NCBI RefSeq assembly: GCF_009208055.1
Contig: NZ_WFKI01000001.1
Span: 62,001-126,000 of the forward strand
Direction: 5' to 3'
Source: Poseidonibacter ostreae
GTDB lineage: Bacteria; Campylobacterota; Campylobacteria; Campylobacterales; Arcobacteraceae
DNA: 64,000 nucleotides
Program-made: the position numbers and the translations under genes
The notes under the pieces: model-generated
Database searches by the model: none
What the model was told of the DNA's origin: nothing
The model's input: only the letters and a program-made list of their open reading frames with translations
Part shown: in pieces, positions 9,193 to 18,666 of the stretch
How the letters are laid out: the number at the start of each line of letters is the position of its first letter
Position numbering within the stretch: the stretch's first letter is position 1

Positions 9193-9220
9193 CAAGAATA
9201 GGTAAACCCTATTCTTGAAA
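9193..9220. terminator. Bidirectional hairpin between gntR and pgi
   Basis: CAAGAATAGG-TAAAC-CCTATTCTTG, a perfect 10-bp stem between convergent genes. It includes the pgi stop codon. A/T tracts flank both sides, so it can serve both transcripts. Confidence 0.6.
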
Positions 9221-10867
9221 ACTTTTAATTGCATTTAACAATCCTACAGTAGAAGCATCTTGTTCTCCATAGTTATTATCTTTATTTTTTGAATCAGATG
9301 ATTCATCAAGACAAGTTAACATATCTGAAGCTAACTCTTTACCAAGTTCAACTCCCCATTGATCAAACGAATCTAAATTCCATGTAATTCCCTCTACAAA
9401 AACTCTATGTTCATATAAAGCTATAATTTTTCCTAAAGTTTTTGGGTCTAGCTTTTTATAAAGAATTGTAGAAGATGGTCTATTTCCCATAAACTTTCTA
9501 TGAGGCGCTAATCTAATAGCTTCTTCATGAGGAACACCTCTTTTTTTAAGTATTCTTATTACTTCTTGAATACTTCTCCCAACCATTAAAGCTTGACTTT
9601 GAGCTAAACAGTTTGCAACAAGTAAGTCTTTATGTTCTTTCATTCCCTCTTCATGTTCATTTGCAGCTAGCATAAACTCACAAGGAACTATTTCAGAACC
9701 TTGATGAAGTAATTGGAAGAATGAATGCTGAGAGTTTGTACCAGCTGCACCCCATACAATGACACCTGTTTTTTCGCTAACATTTTCTCCATCACTTGTA
9801 ATACTTTTTCCATTACTTTCCATATCCAATTGTTGAATATATGAAGGGAAGGCATTTAATCTTTGGTCATAAGGTAAAATTGCTCTTGTTACATAATTAC
9901 AAATATTTATATGCCAAACTCCTAGGAATCCTAAAATTATTGGCATATTATTTTCAACTGGTTCATTTAAGAAGTGTTCATCCATTTCATGGGCACCTTT
10001 TAAGAACTCTCTGAAATTATCCATTCCTATTGCTAAAATAACACATAAACCAATTGAACTCCAAATTGAGTATCGACCACCTACCCAATCCCAATATCCA
10101 AAGACTCTATCATCTCTAATACCAAACTCTTTAATCTTATCAAGTGCTGTTGAAATTGCTACAAAATGTTCACCTGCATTCTCTTCTCCAACACTTTGAC
10201 TCATCCATTTCCATGCACTTTTTGCATTTGTCATTGTTTCAATAGTTGTAAATGTTTTTGAAGCAATTAATACAAGTGTTTTTTTAGGATCTAATGAGTT
10301 AATTACATCAAAAATATGTGAAGGGTCAATATTTGATACAAAGTGAATCTTTGGACCATCATGATATGGTTTTAAAGCTTTTGTAACCATTTCAGGTCCT
10401 AAGTGAGAACCTCCAATACCTATATTTATAACATCTGTAAATTTATCACCACTTGATGATAAAATCTCACCATTTCTAATTGCATTTACAAATGTTTCCA
10501 TTTTTTCAAGACTTTCTTTAACATCAGGCATAATATCTTTACCATCAACCAGAATAGAACTATTTAAATCTTTTCTAAGTGCGATATGAAGTACTGCCCT
10601 ATTCTCTGTGATATTAATCTTTTTACCTGTAAACATATCATTTATTTTTTCTTTTAAATTTACAGCTTTTGCTAAATCTTTAAATACAGTTATAACATCT
10701 TTATCAATATGATTTTTTGAATAATCTAGCAATAAATCATCATATTTAATACTAAAATCTTCAAATCTATTTGGATTTAAAGCAAACAGTTCGCTCATTG
10801 TTAATCTATCTAATCTATTTTTTAATTGTCTTAAATTTGCAAATGCAGCATCTCTTTTTAAATTCAT
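9209..10867 (-). CDS. pgi: Glucose-6-phosphate isomerase
   Basis: Interconverts fructose-6-phosphate and glucose-6-phosphate in the cytoplasm. 552 aa, like the long bacterial PGI class. Signatures seen: INIGIGGSHLGPEMV (about residue 150), VGGRYSIWSSIGL and EGITWNLDSFDQWGVELGKE near the C-terminus. It is the last gene of the zwf-pgl-edd-eda-pgi operon, 13 bp after eda, with AAGGA before the ATG. Its place implies that fructose-6-phosphate is fed upward into glucose-6-phosphate for the Entner-Doudoroff route. Confidence 0.96.
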   Translation of the reverse strand: MNLKRDAAFANLRQLKNRLDRLTMSELFALNPNRFEDFSIKYDDLLLDYSKNHIDKDVITVFKDLAKAVNLKEKINDMFTGKKINITENRAVLHIALRKDLNSSILVDGKDIMPDVKESLEKMETFVNAIRNGEILSSSGDKFTDVINIGIGGSHLGPEMVTKALKPYHDGPKIHFVSNIDPSHIFDVINSLDPKKTLVLIASKTFTTIETMTNAKSAWKWMSQSVGEENAGEHFVAISTALDKIKEFGIRDDRVFGYWDWVGGRYSIWSSIGLCVILAIGMDNFREFLKGAHEMDEHFLNEPVENNMPIILGFLGVWHINICNYVTRAILPYDQRLNAFPSYIQQLDMESNGKSITSDGENVSEKTGVIVWGAAGTNSQHSFFQLLHQGSEIVPCEFMLAANEHEEGMKEHKDLLVANCLAQSQALMVGRSIQEVIRILKKRGVPHEEAIRLAPHRKFMGNRPSSTILYKKLDPKTLGKIIALYEHRVFVEGITWNLDSFDQWGVELGKELASDMLTCLDESSDSKNKDNNYGEQDASTVGLLNAIKSFQE

Positions 10868-10880
10868 AATTATTCCTTAA

Positions 10881-11513
10881 TTACCTTGCAACTTTTGCCA
10901 AAGATTCTTGAACAATCTTTGTGATTTCTTTAAAATTCTTTTGCTTTACAAGTTTTGAAGATGATACCCAACTTCCACCTACACATAAAACATTATCTAA
11001 AGCTAAAAAATCATTCATATTATTTAAATTCACTCCACCTGTTGGACAAAAATTAATTCCTGGGAAAGGTCCACCTAATGCTTTTAACATATCAACTCCG
11101 CCTACTAAAGAGGCTGGAAAAAGTTTACAATGTGTTAAAGCATTCTCTTTTGCTAACATTATTTCAGAAGCACAGCTTACTCCTGGAATAAAAGGAATAC
11201 TTTGATTTTTACTCTCTTCTATCAAAGATGTAGTAATTCCAGGTGAAAAGACAAATTTAGAGCCAGAATTTACAGCATTTCTATAATCTTCTATATCACA
11301 TACAGTTCCAGCTCCAACTGTCATTAAAGGAAACTCTTTTGATATTTTTTCAATAGCATCAAGTCCTGCTTTAGTTCTTAGAGTAATCTCCATAACACTA
11401 ATACCACCATCATATAAAGCCTTTGCTAAATCTAAAGCTTCATTTGCATTATCTACTACAACAACTGGTACTATTGGAGATATTTTCATTACACTATTTG
11501 CATCTAAACTCAT
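10881..11513 (-). CDS. eda: 2-keto-3-deoxy-6-phosphogluconate aldolase
   Basis: Splits KDPG to pyruvate and glyceraldehyde-3-phosphate. 210 aa, normal for class I KDPG aldolases. The catalytic Glu lies in MEITLRT, the GAGTV motif follows, and the Schiff-base Lys is in HCKLFPAS, with GPFPGINFCPTGGV after it. The ATG shares one base with the edd stop (TAATG), indicating coupling. The usual PGVATPSE segment reads PGVSCASE, a mild variation. Confidence 0.96.
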   Translation of the reverse strand: MSLDANSVMKISPIVPVVVVDNANEALDLAKALYDGGISVMEITLRTKAGLDAIEKISKEFPLMTVGAGTVCDIEDYRNAVNSGSKFVFSPGITTSLIEESKNQSIPFIPGVSCASEIMLAKENALTHCKLFPASLVGGVDMLKALGGPFPGINFCPTGGVNLNNMNDFLALDNVLCVGGSWVSSSKLVKQKNFKEITKIVQESLAKVAR

Positions 11514-13333
11514 TACTCTTTCTCCTCATAATCTTTGAAAATTGTTGCACCATCTTCTGCATTACTTATATTCTCTCTTACAGCATTAAATAAAAATCTT
11601 CCATAAGTTAAATCATTATTCTTAATGATTTTATTTTTATTTACTCTTTTTATTAACTCTTCACTTGACTCTTCAAGCGTTAATTTCCCATTTTTTACAT
11701 CAAGACAAATAATATCATCGTTTCTAATATTATTAATCATTCCACCCTCAATTGCCTCATTAGTTAAATGAATTGCACTTGGCACTTTTCCAGAGGCTCC
11801 TGACATTCTTCCATCTGTTACAATAGCTACTTTAAAACCTTGATTTTGAATTAATCCCATTATTGGAAGTAAACCATGAAGTTCAGGCATTCCATTTGCT
11901 TTAGGTCCTTGACATTTTACAACTGCTACAAAGTCTTTATTTAATTCACCTCTTGCAAAAGACTCTTTTAATCCTTCTTGAGTATCAAAAACCATTGCAG
12001 GGGCTTTGATATATAGTTGCTCTTCTTTTAATGCTGAAGTTTTAATTACAGAACGTCCTATATTCCCTGTTAATAGTTTTAATCCACCCTCAACACTATA
12101 TGGACTTTCAATAGAACTTACTACTTCTGTATTTCTTGAAACATTACAATCTTTTGTAAAGATAAGTTTTTCATCTTCCAGTTTTGGCTCAACACAAAAA
12201 TCATCTAAACCAACACCTACAATTGTTTTTACATCATTATGTACAAGACCTGCTTTTATTAGTTGTGAAATAACAACTCCCATTCCACCTGCATCTCTAA
12301 AGTGATTTACATCTAAACTTCCATTTGGATACATTTGACATAAAAGTGGTGTAACTTTTGAAATAGCATCAAAATCATCCCAATTTAAAGTAATACCAGC
12401 TATTTTTGCCATTGCAATTAAATGTATAGTATGATTTGAAGAACCACCAGTTGCCATTAATCCTACAATTGCATTTACAAAACTTCTTTCATCTATAATA
12501 TCAGCTAAGGCAAAACCATCTTTTCTTACTAGTGATAAAACTTGTCTTGTTGCTTCTTTTGTTAGCTCTTTTCTTAAAGGTGTATTTGTATTTACAAAAG
12601 AACCATTTGGTAGTTGTAGTCCCATCATCTCTAATAGCATTTGATTTGAATTTGCAGTTCCAAAGAAAGTACAAGTACCACAACTATGATAAGACTGTGC
12701 TTCTACTTTTAAAAGCTCACCTTTATCAATTTTTCCAAGTGCAAACTCTTCTCTTTTCTTAGCTTTATCAGAGTTTGAAATTCCAGAAGGCATTGGTCCA
12801 CTTGGAATAAATACAGCTGGTAAATGTCCAAAACTCAATGCACCCATTAAAAGTCCAGGAACAATTTTGTCACAAACACCTAAATAAACTGCACCATCAA
12901 AGACATTATGAGATAATCCAATAGCTGTTCCCATTGCTATATTATCTCTTGAAAATAGACTTAATTCCATTCCTTCTTTACCTTGTGTAATACCATCACA
13001 CATAGATGGAACACCTCCAGCAACTTGTCCTGTAGCCTTGTTTTTAACTAGCTCTTCTTTTATAATATCTGGATAATTTTTATATGGTTCATGAGCAGAT
13101 AACATATCATTGTATGCAGTAACTATTCCTATATTTGGGATTTCCATATCCATTAAAAGTTCTTTCTCAGAATCACTCATAGGAGCAATGGTATGTGCTA
13201 AATTACTACATCCCATTCTTTTTCTACTCATACCTTCTAATTTAGACTTTTCTATCATTTCTAAATAAACTTTTCTATTTTTTTTAGATCTTTTAATTAT
13301 ATTATTTGTAACTTCTAGTATTGTCTTATTCAT
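11513..13333 (-). CDS. edd: 6-phosphogluconate dehydratase
   Basis: Converts 6-phosphogluconate to KDPG using a [4Fe-4S] cluster. 606 aa from MNKTILEV, chosen because GAGG lies ten bases upstream; a 10-codon longer frame is possible. Family motifs: GIVTAYNDMLSAHEPY, SMCDGITQG with a cluster Cys, LGVCDKIVPGLLMG, SCGTCTFFGTANSNQ and DGRMSGASGKVPSAIH. The start lies inside the last codons of pgl, so the genes are translationally linked. Confidence 0.96.
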   Translation of the reverse strand: MNKTILEVTNNIIKRSKKNRKVYLEMIEKSKLEGMSRKRMGCSNLAHTIAPMSDSEKELLMDMEIPNIGIVTAYNDMLSAHEPYKNYPDIIKEELVKNKATGQVAGGVPSMCDGITQGKEGMELSLFSRDNIAMGTAIGLSHNVFDGAVYLGVCDKIVPGLLMGALSFGHLPAVFIPSGPMPSGISNSDKAKKREEFALGKIDKGELLKVEAQSYHSCGTCTFFGTANSNQMLLEMMGLQLPNGSFVNTNTPLRKELTKEATRQVLSLVRKDGFALADIIDERSFVNAIVGLMATGGSSNHTIHLIAMAKIAGITLNWDDFDAISKVTPLLCQMYPNGSLDVNHFRDAGGMGVVISQLIKAGLVHNDVKTIVGVGLDDFCVEPKLEDEKLIFTKDCNVSRNTEVVSSIESPYSVEGGLKLLTGNIGRSVIKTSALKEEQLYIKAPAMVFDTQEGLKESFARGELNKDFVAVVKCQGPKANGMPELHGLLPIMGLIQNQGFKVAIVTDGRMSGASGKVPSAIHLTNEAIEGGMINNIRNDDIICLDVKNGKLTLEESSEELIKRVNKNKIIKNNDLTYGRFLFNAVRENISNAEDGATIFKDYEEKE

Positions 13334-14024
13334 TGTAATAAACCTCAATTTGTTTTTTTTCATTTTTTAAAACCGCAGAGATAGGAGAAAGTAAGAAGTC
13401 ATCTTCTTTTAATGCCTTTTCATATACCTCTTTTTTATTTTTGCCTTGAATATGTAAATAAATATTATCAGCTTTTAAAATAGCACTTAACGTTAAACTC
13501 ATTCTTGAATGCTTTGCAGTCAAGGGAGTCATACTCACACAATAACTTTCATTTTTTAAATTAATTCCTTCTTCAAGTTTTTCATTATTAGGAAAAAGTG
13601 AAGCGGTATGAGAATCATCTCCCATTCCTAAAATTAGTACATCACAAGGAAATAGTTCTTTCTTTACTAAATTTGAACAAAATTCAACACAATCTTGTGC
13701 TTCTACGCCGTCTTGATATAATGAAAGAAAAGAAGCTTTAGATGCTTTATCTTTTAAAAGATACTCTTTTACTAACTTTTCATTACTATCTTCATCTCTT
13801 TTGTTTACCCATCTTTCATCAACAAGAGAAACTATTACTTTTTCCCAAGCAATATCACATCTACTTAATTTTTCAAAAAGTACTTTAGGAGTATTTCCTC
13901 CTGATACTAGTAAAACTGCTTTTTCTTTTGTTTTTATAGCGTTTTTTAGTTTTTCTATAATTGTTTTACAAAAACTATCAACTAACTCTTCAGATGATTT
14001 AAATGAATTAAAATTAGTTTTCAT
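13326..14024 (-). CDS. pgl: 6-phosphogluconolactonase
   Basis: Hydrolyses 6-phosphogluconolactone to 6-phosphogluconate. 232 aa from MKTNFNSF at 14024, with AAAGAG upstream; an in-frame extension to 14171 would lie wholly within zwf and is not used. SGGNTPKVLFEKL (about residues 46-58), VSLVDERWV and ILGMGDDSHTASLFP are NagB/DevB-family signatures. It overlaps zwf by 11 bp and edd by 8 bp. Confidence 0.94.
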   Translation of the reverse strand: MKTNFNSFKSSEELVDSFCKTIIEKLKNAIKTKEKAVLLVSGGNTPKVLFEKLSRCDIAWEKVIVSLVDERWVNKRDEDSNEKLVKEYLLKDKASKASFLSLYQDGVEAQDCVEFCSNLVKKELFPCDVLILGMGDDSHTASLFPNNEKLEEGINLKNESYCVSMTPLTAKHSRMSLTLSAILKADNIYLHIQGKNKKEVYEKALKEDDFLLSPISAVLKNEKKQIEVYYNE

Positions 14025-15468
14025 GCCAAACTCTTTCATCTTTTGCAAGCATAGAAATAGCACTTGCTGGACCATTTGTTCCAGCTTTATATGTTTGCAT
14101 TGGAGTAATATTATTTTGCCATGCTGATATAATTTTATCAGTCCATTTCCAAGCAGCATTAACCTCATCAAGTCTCATAAATAAAGTTGGATTAGCTCTA
14201 ATTACATCTAATAGCAGTCTTTCATAAGCTTCATTTTTTCTAACAAAACTTCTAGGAGGATTTAACTCTAAACTTACTTCTTGAAGTTTCATTTTTTCAT
14301 CAAGTCCTGGTATTTTATGCATAAGGTTAAGTGTAATACTTTCATCTGGAGAAAATGATATTATTAGTTTATTTGGCATTGTATAATTATCAAATATTGA
14401 ATAGGGAATTGATTTAAACTGTATTACAATCTCAGAGTTTTTACTTGGCATCCTTTTACCAGTTCTTATATAAAAAGGTGTATCACTCCATCTAAAGTTG
14501 TCAATAAAAAGTTTTAATGCAACAAAAGTTTCTGTATCACTTTGAGAATTTCCATCATCTAAATAACCCTTAACTTCTTTACCATCAACAATACCAGCAG
14601 TATATTGAGCTCTAATAGCATGGTTTTTCATATCTTTTTCTTCAATACTTCTAAGAGAATTTAAAACTTTTAGTTTTTCATCTCTAATTGCATTTGGGTC
14701 AAGAGAATGAGGTGGTTCCATTGCGAGTAAACAAACTAATTGCATAAGGTGATTTTGTACCATATCTCTCATAGCACCATACTGATTATAAAATTCCCAT
14801 CTACTCTCAACCCCAACACTTTCAGATAGTGTAATTTGTATATGGTCAATATTATTAGCATCCCATAAAGGAACAAACATCTTATTTGAGAATCTTAAAG
14901 CTATAAGGTTTTGAACTGTATCTTTTCCTAAATAGTGATCAATTCTATAGATTTGATCTTCTTTAAAGTATTCTAAAACTTTTTCATTTATTACTTTTGA
15001 CGTTTCTAAATTTTTTCCTATAGGTTTTTCTAAAACTACTCTTGAAGTAGTACTTATTAACTTATAATCACTTAATGATTTACAAATATTTTCATAAAAT
15101 TCAGAAGCAGTTGAAAAATAGAATATTCTCTCTTCATTTTGATTTTTTGTTAATAAATTTTCTAAGTTTTTAAATGTTTTATTTTCTGCAAAATCAATGT
15201 GACAATATTTGATTAAAGATTCAAATTTTGCAAAAACTTCATCTTCAAACTCTTCATCTTTATTTAAAAAAGTTTTTAATTTTTCTTTTATTAATTTAGT
15301 ATTATCACTATTACTCATTTTAGTTCTAGATGCTATGATAATTCTACTATTTAAATCTATATGAGCATCCTTTACCAAATGATATAGTGCAGGGATTAAT
15401 TTACGAAAAGATAAATCTCCATGTCCACCAAAAACTACAATATCACATTTATAAAAAATTTTATTCAT
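14014..15468 (-). CDS. zwf: Glucose-6-phosphate dehydrogenase
   Basis: Oxidises glucose-6-phosphate to 6-phosphogluconolactone with NAD(P)+. 484 aa. The nucleotide-binding motif FGGHGDLSFRKLIPALY is at residues 13-29; the substrate signature RIDHYLGKDTVQNLIALRF is near residue 180. First gene of the Entner-Doudoroff operon, 108 bp downstream of mdh. An ATAACATTATAATG element in that gap suggests its own regulated promoter. Confidence 0.96.
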   Translation of the reverse strand: MNKIFYKCDIVVFGGHGDLSFRKLIPALYHLVKDAHIDLNSRIIIASRTKMSNSDNTKLIKEKLKTFLNKDEEFEDEVFAKFESLIKYCHIDFAENKTFKNLENLLTKNQNEERIFYFSTASEFYENICKSLSDYKLISTTSRVVLEKPIGKNLETSKVINEKVLEYFKEDQIYRIDHYLGKDTVQNLIALRFSNKMFVPLWDANNIDHIQITLSESVGVESRWEFYNQYGAMRDMVQNHLMQLVCLLAMEPPHSLDPNAIRDEKLKVLNSLRSIEEKDMKNHAIRAQYTAGIVDGKEVKGYLDDGNSQSDTETFVALKLFIDNFRWSDTPFYIRTGKRMPSKNSEIVIQFKSIPYSIFDNYTMPNKLIISFSPDESITLNLMHKIPGLDEKMKLQEVSLELNPPRSFVRKNEAYERLLLDVIRANPTLFMRLDEVNAAWKWTDKIISAWQNNITPMQTYKAGTNGPASAISMLAKDERVWHEN

Positions 15469-15509
15469 TTATATTCTCCTTAAATCTTATTAGTATAATT
15501 ATATTCATC

Positions 15510-15523
15510 ATAACATTATAATG
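15510..15523. promoter_or_regulatory. Candidate operator before zwf
   Basis: ATAACATTATAATG, 42-55 bp upstream of zwf. Thirteen of 14 bases match the site facing glpS. It contains the perfect palindrome CATTATAATG also found before glpD. It lies in the only sizeable gap (15469-15576) of the leftward sugar block. Confidence 0.5.
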
Positions 15524-15576
15524 ATTAAAATATAAGAATTAAATTAATCACTATATTCAAAACTATTAAAAGAGTT

Positions 15577-16515
15577 CTAGAAAAACTCTTTATCTAAAAC
15601 ATCTGTTAATTCTTTTACAGATAAAACCGATTTATCAAATTGATTTTTTTGCTCTTCATTCAATTCTAATTTAATTATCTTTTCAACACCATTTATACCT
15701 AACATAACAGGAACACCTGCAACAATATTAGTATATCCATATTCTCCACTTAATAGTACAGCACAAGGGTATATTTTTTTTTCATTATTCAAAATTGATT
15801 CAATCATTCTTGATGTTGAATATGCAGGTGCATAATAAGCTGAGCCTGTTTCTAGAAGTTTTACTATTTGTAAACCACCATTTTTAGTCTTTTGTACAAT
15901 ATCATCTATATCTTTTTTATTTAATAACTCTTCAATACAAACACCTGCAACTGTAGAATAATTTGTTAAAGGAACCATATCATCACCATGTCCACCCATA
16001 ACAGAAGATTGTATCTGTCCAGCTCCGTATCCAAGTTTTTCATAAATAAAATGACTCATTCTAGAACTATCTAAAATCCCTGCCATTCCAATTACTTTAT
16101 TTGAAGCAAAACCTGAAGTTTTTAAAGCTGCATAAACCATAGCATCTAAAGGGTTTGATACAACTATAATAATTGTATTAGGACAATTATCTTTAATATC
16201 AGCAATTACGCTTTTCATAATATTAGCATTTATTAGTAATAATTCATTACGACTCATTCCAGGTTTACGTGGAACTCCTGCTGTAATTACTACAACATCA
16301 CAATCTTTTAAATCTTTTGCTTCTTTTGCAGCTGTTACAATTGTGTGAGATTTTGCACTATTTGAAGCTTGTGAAATATCTAAACACATAGCTTCAACTA
16401 TATTTTCTCTAATATCTTTTATTACAATATGTGAGCAAACTGCTTTTGTAGCTAAAGTAAATGCCAAACTTGAGCCAACATTACCAGCTCCAATAATTCC
16501 TATTTTTTTATTCAT
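15577..16515 (-). CDS. mdh: Malate dehydrogenase (LDH-like type)
   Basis: NAD-dependent malate/oxaloacetate interconversion. 312 aa from MNKKIGIIGAGNVGSSLAF. The Rossmann GxGxxG is at residues 8-13. The specificity loop reads GVPRKPGMSRNELL, where the Arg after VP favours malate; lactate enzymes have Gln there. Catalytic His is in GGHGDDMVPL, and DSSRM holds the substrate Arg. The ATG overlaps the kinase stop (TAATG). A GTG four codons upstream is possible but less likely. Lactate dehydrogenase is an alternative but fits the loop less well. Confidence 0.88.
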   Translation of the reverse strand: MNKKIGIIGAGNVGSSLAFTLATKAVCSHIVIKDIRENIVEAMCLDISQASNSAKSHTIVTAAKEAKDLKDCDVVVITAGVPRKPGMSRNELLLINANIMKSVIADIKDNCPNTIIIVVSNPLDAMVYAALKTSGFASNKVIGMAGILDSSRMSHFIYEKLGYGAGQIQSSVMGGHGDDMVPLTNYSTVAGVCIEELLNKKDIDDIVQKTKNGGLQIVKLLETGSAYYAPAYSTSRMIESILNNEKKIYPCAVLLSGEYGYTNIVAGVPVMLGINGVEKIIKLELNEEQKNQFDKSVLSVKELTDVLDKEFF

Positions 16516-17417
16516 TAAGATTCCCACTCTTTTAAAACTGAATTATAAAATTCTTTATCATTAACAATTGCACCATTTAAAGAACAAACTTTTGAAGCAA
16601 ATCCCATTGCTCTTTTTATTGTAAGTGCACTATCCCAAGCTTTTACTAAACCTAAAATTACAACAGAAGAAAATGCATCCCCAGCTCCAACTGTATCAGC
16701 CATTTTTGTAACTGGTACAATATCCATTTGAGTTGTTTTTTTATTCTTATTTATTAAAAGAGCCCCTTGTGAACCTTTAGTTAAAATAAGTAGTTCTAAA
16801 TTTAATTTGTCTAAAATAAACTCTAATTGTTCATTCTCATTTTCACTATTTAAACCTAATGCTTTAGAAACTAAAGGCAATTCTTCATCATTTATTTTTA
16901 GCCATTTTAATTTATTTAAAATTTCTTTTAATAAAGTATCATTCCAAAAAGGAGCTCTTAAATTAATATCTACAAAACAGTTTGAATCAAGCTGTTTTTT
17001 TAACTCATTACAAACTTTTTGATTATGTTCTTTTCTTAAACCTAAAGAACCATGATAAATTATTGAATTTTTATTAGGAGTTTTTAAACTATTAATATAA
17101 TCATAAGCACTATCATCTTCAATAGAATATTCAGGAATACCATTATCATCTAAAACAACATTAACCAAGCCTGTTTTTTTATTCTCTAAAATATTTACAT
17201 GTGATTTATCCATACCCCATTTTTGCATAGCATCTAATACTTTTGTACCTAAATCATCTTTGCCAATTGAAGTTATCATTTTAGGTTTTAATCCAAAGCC
17301 TTGAAGGTTCCAAGCTACATTAAAAGGTGCACCTCCTAATATCTCTTTTTTGTCACTAAAACAATCAAAAAGAACTTCGCCGTAAATATATATATCTTTA
17401 TATTTATTTTCATTCAT
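16515..17417 (-). CDS. PfkB-family fructokinase-like sugar kinase
   Basis: 300-aa ribokinase-fold kinase. GGAPFNVAWNLQGFGL (residues 28-43) and TVGAGDAFSSVVILG (anion hole and catalytic Asp, about residue 245) are the two PfkB signatures; SIGKDDLG is also typical. The GGAPFNVAWNL variant is common in fructokinases. With pgi and zwf downstream it would supply fructose-6-phosphate to the Entner-Doudoroff route. Substrate is inference; a KDG or other ketose kinase cannot be excluded. It is coupled to mdh. Confidence 0.8.
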   Translation of the reverse strand: MNENKYKDIYIYGEVLFDCFSDKKEILGGAPFNVAWNLQGFGLKPKMITSIGKDDLGTKVLDAMQKWGMDKSHVNILENKKTGLVNVVLDDNGIPEYSIEDDSAYDYINSLKTPNKNSIIYHGSLGLRKEHNQKVCNELKKQLDSNCFVDINLRAPFWNDTLLKEILNKLKWLKINDEELPLVSKALGLNSENENEQLEFILDKLNLELLILTKGSQGALLINKNKKTTQMDIVPVTKMADTVGAGDAFSSVVILGLVKAWDSALTIKRAMGFASKVCSLNGAIVNDKEFYNSVLKEWES

Positions 17418-17426
17418 AAAAAAACC

Positions 17427-18638
17427 TTACATTAATATTTCAGTGCTAGGAGAGAAACTATAAAATATCGGTAAACTCGCAGCTCCAATAGTTCCAGCAT
17501 CACTTCCAAATTTCCCTGTTTTAATCTTTGGTACTATACAAGATTCAGGAGCACTAGCTTCTAAAGAATAATCTAATCTTTCTTTAATAATATTAGGCAA
17601 TCCCCCATCAACAGCAGATGCAATAACAACAGTTGAGATATCTAATAAAATTGTTGAAGACCAAATAAGATGAGTTAATGCTTCAATTGTATCATCTAAC
17701 CATTCCGTATAATGAACATTTTTTGATAAGATTAATTGCTCTAAATCATTTAAAGAATTAACACTAATATTATTATATTTTAAATGTCGAATTAGTACAT
17801 TTAAAGAAGCTCTATTCATCATAATGTCAAAAGAACTATTTGGTCTTGGATTTGATTTTAATTTTGAGTTTGGAATAGGCATTGAAGCAACATCTGCTGC
17901 GTTATTATTTTCACCTCTTACAATTTCTCCATTAAGAACTAATCCACCACCAATTCCAGGTCCAATATATAAATATAAAAAGTCATTTATCTCTCTACCA
18001 ACTCCATAATATAAAGCTGAGATAGCAGCAGAAGTACCATCATTTTCTTGGTATACAGGAATATTAACTTTTTTTTGTAACTCTTCACTAAATTTATAGT
18101 CTTTCCAATAAATGAAAGTATCTTTTGGTAAATCTAAAACTTCAGTCCAACTATCTAGATTATAAGGAATTGCTAAACCAATACCTGCTAGTTTTTTTCT
18201 TTTTTCACCCTCTAATAATTTTAAAGTTTTTTCAATATCTTTTGAAACTATCTCAAGTACTTTTTCAGGTTTTGGTAGTATTTGCTCATGAGTTATTCGT
18301 GAAATAATATTGCCATCAAAATCAATCAAAATTGTATCAATTTTATTACGATCTAGTTGAACTCCTATACTATACACACCCTCACCATTTAGGTGTATCA
18401 TAGTAGCAGGTTGTCCTTTTCCACCATCATATTTTTTCTCACCAAAATAAACTAAATCATTCTCTTCTAAAGAAGTCACAATACTACCCATTGCTGCATT
18501 TGTTAAATTTAAATATCTAGCAATTTCTGCTTTTGAAGCAGAGCCCATTCTTCTTAAAGCTTGAAGGACTCTTCTTTCATTATATAATCTAAGCTGAATA
18601 GATTTTTTTGCACGTCTATCATTTACATTAGTAGTCAC
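17427..18638 (-). CDS. ROK-family transcriptional repressor
   Basis: 403 aa. The N-terminal winged helix-turn-helix spans residues 17-75 (NERRVLQALRRMGSASKAEIARYLNLTNAAMGSIV). The C-terminal ROK domain includes YLYIGPGIGGGLVLNGEIVRG. The HTH makes this an NagC/XylR-type regulator rather than a glucokinase. GTG start with AAGGAG ahead. It stands between the xylulokinase remnant and the fructokinase gene, so it probably governed a ketose/polyol uptake operon whose transporter is no longer here. Confidence 0.88.
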   Translation of the reverse strand: MTTNVNDRRAKKSIQLRLYNERRVLQALRRMGSASKAEIARYLNLTNAAMGSIVTSLEENDLVYFGEKKYDGGKGQPATMIHLNGEGVYSIGVQLDRNKIDTILIDFDGNIISRITHEQILPKPEKVLEIVSKDIEKTLKLLEGEKRKKLAGIGLAIPYNLDSWTEVLDLPKDTFIYWKDYKFSEELQKKVNIPVYQENDGTSAAISALYYGVGREINDFLYLYIGPGIGGGLVLNGEIVRGENNNAADVASMPIPNSKLKSNPRPNSSFDIMMNRASLNVLIRHLKYNNISVNSLNDLEQLILSKNVHYTEWLDDTIEALTHLIWSSTILLDISTVVIASAVDGGLPNIIKERLDYSLEASAPESCIVPKIKTGKFGSDAGTIGAASLPIFYSFSPSTEILM

Positions 18639-18666
18639 TTTAAACTCCTTTCACTTTAAATTTATT

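Noticed and set aside
15577..16515. Lactate dehydrogenase
   Set aside because: The specificity loop has Arg (VPRKPGMSR) rather than the Gln of lactate enzymes.
17427..18638. Glucokinase instead of repressor
   Set aside because: A clear winged helix occupies the first 75 residues and the length is 403, as in ROK regulators.
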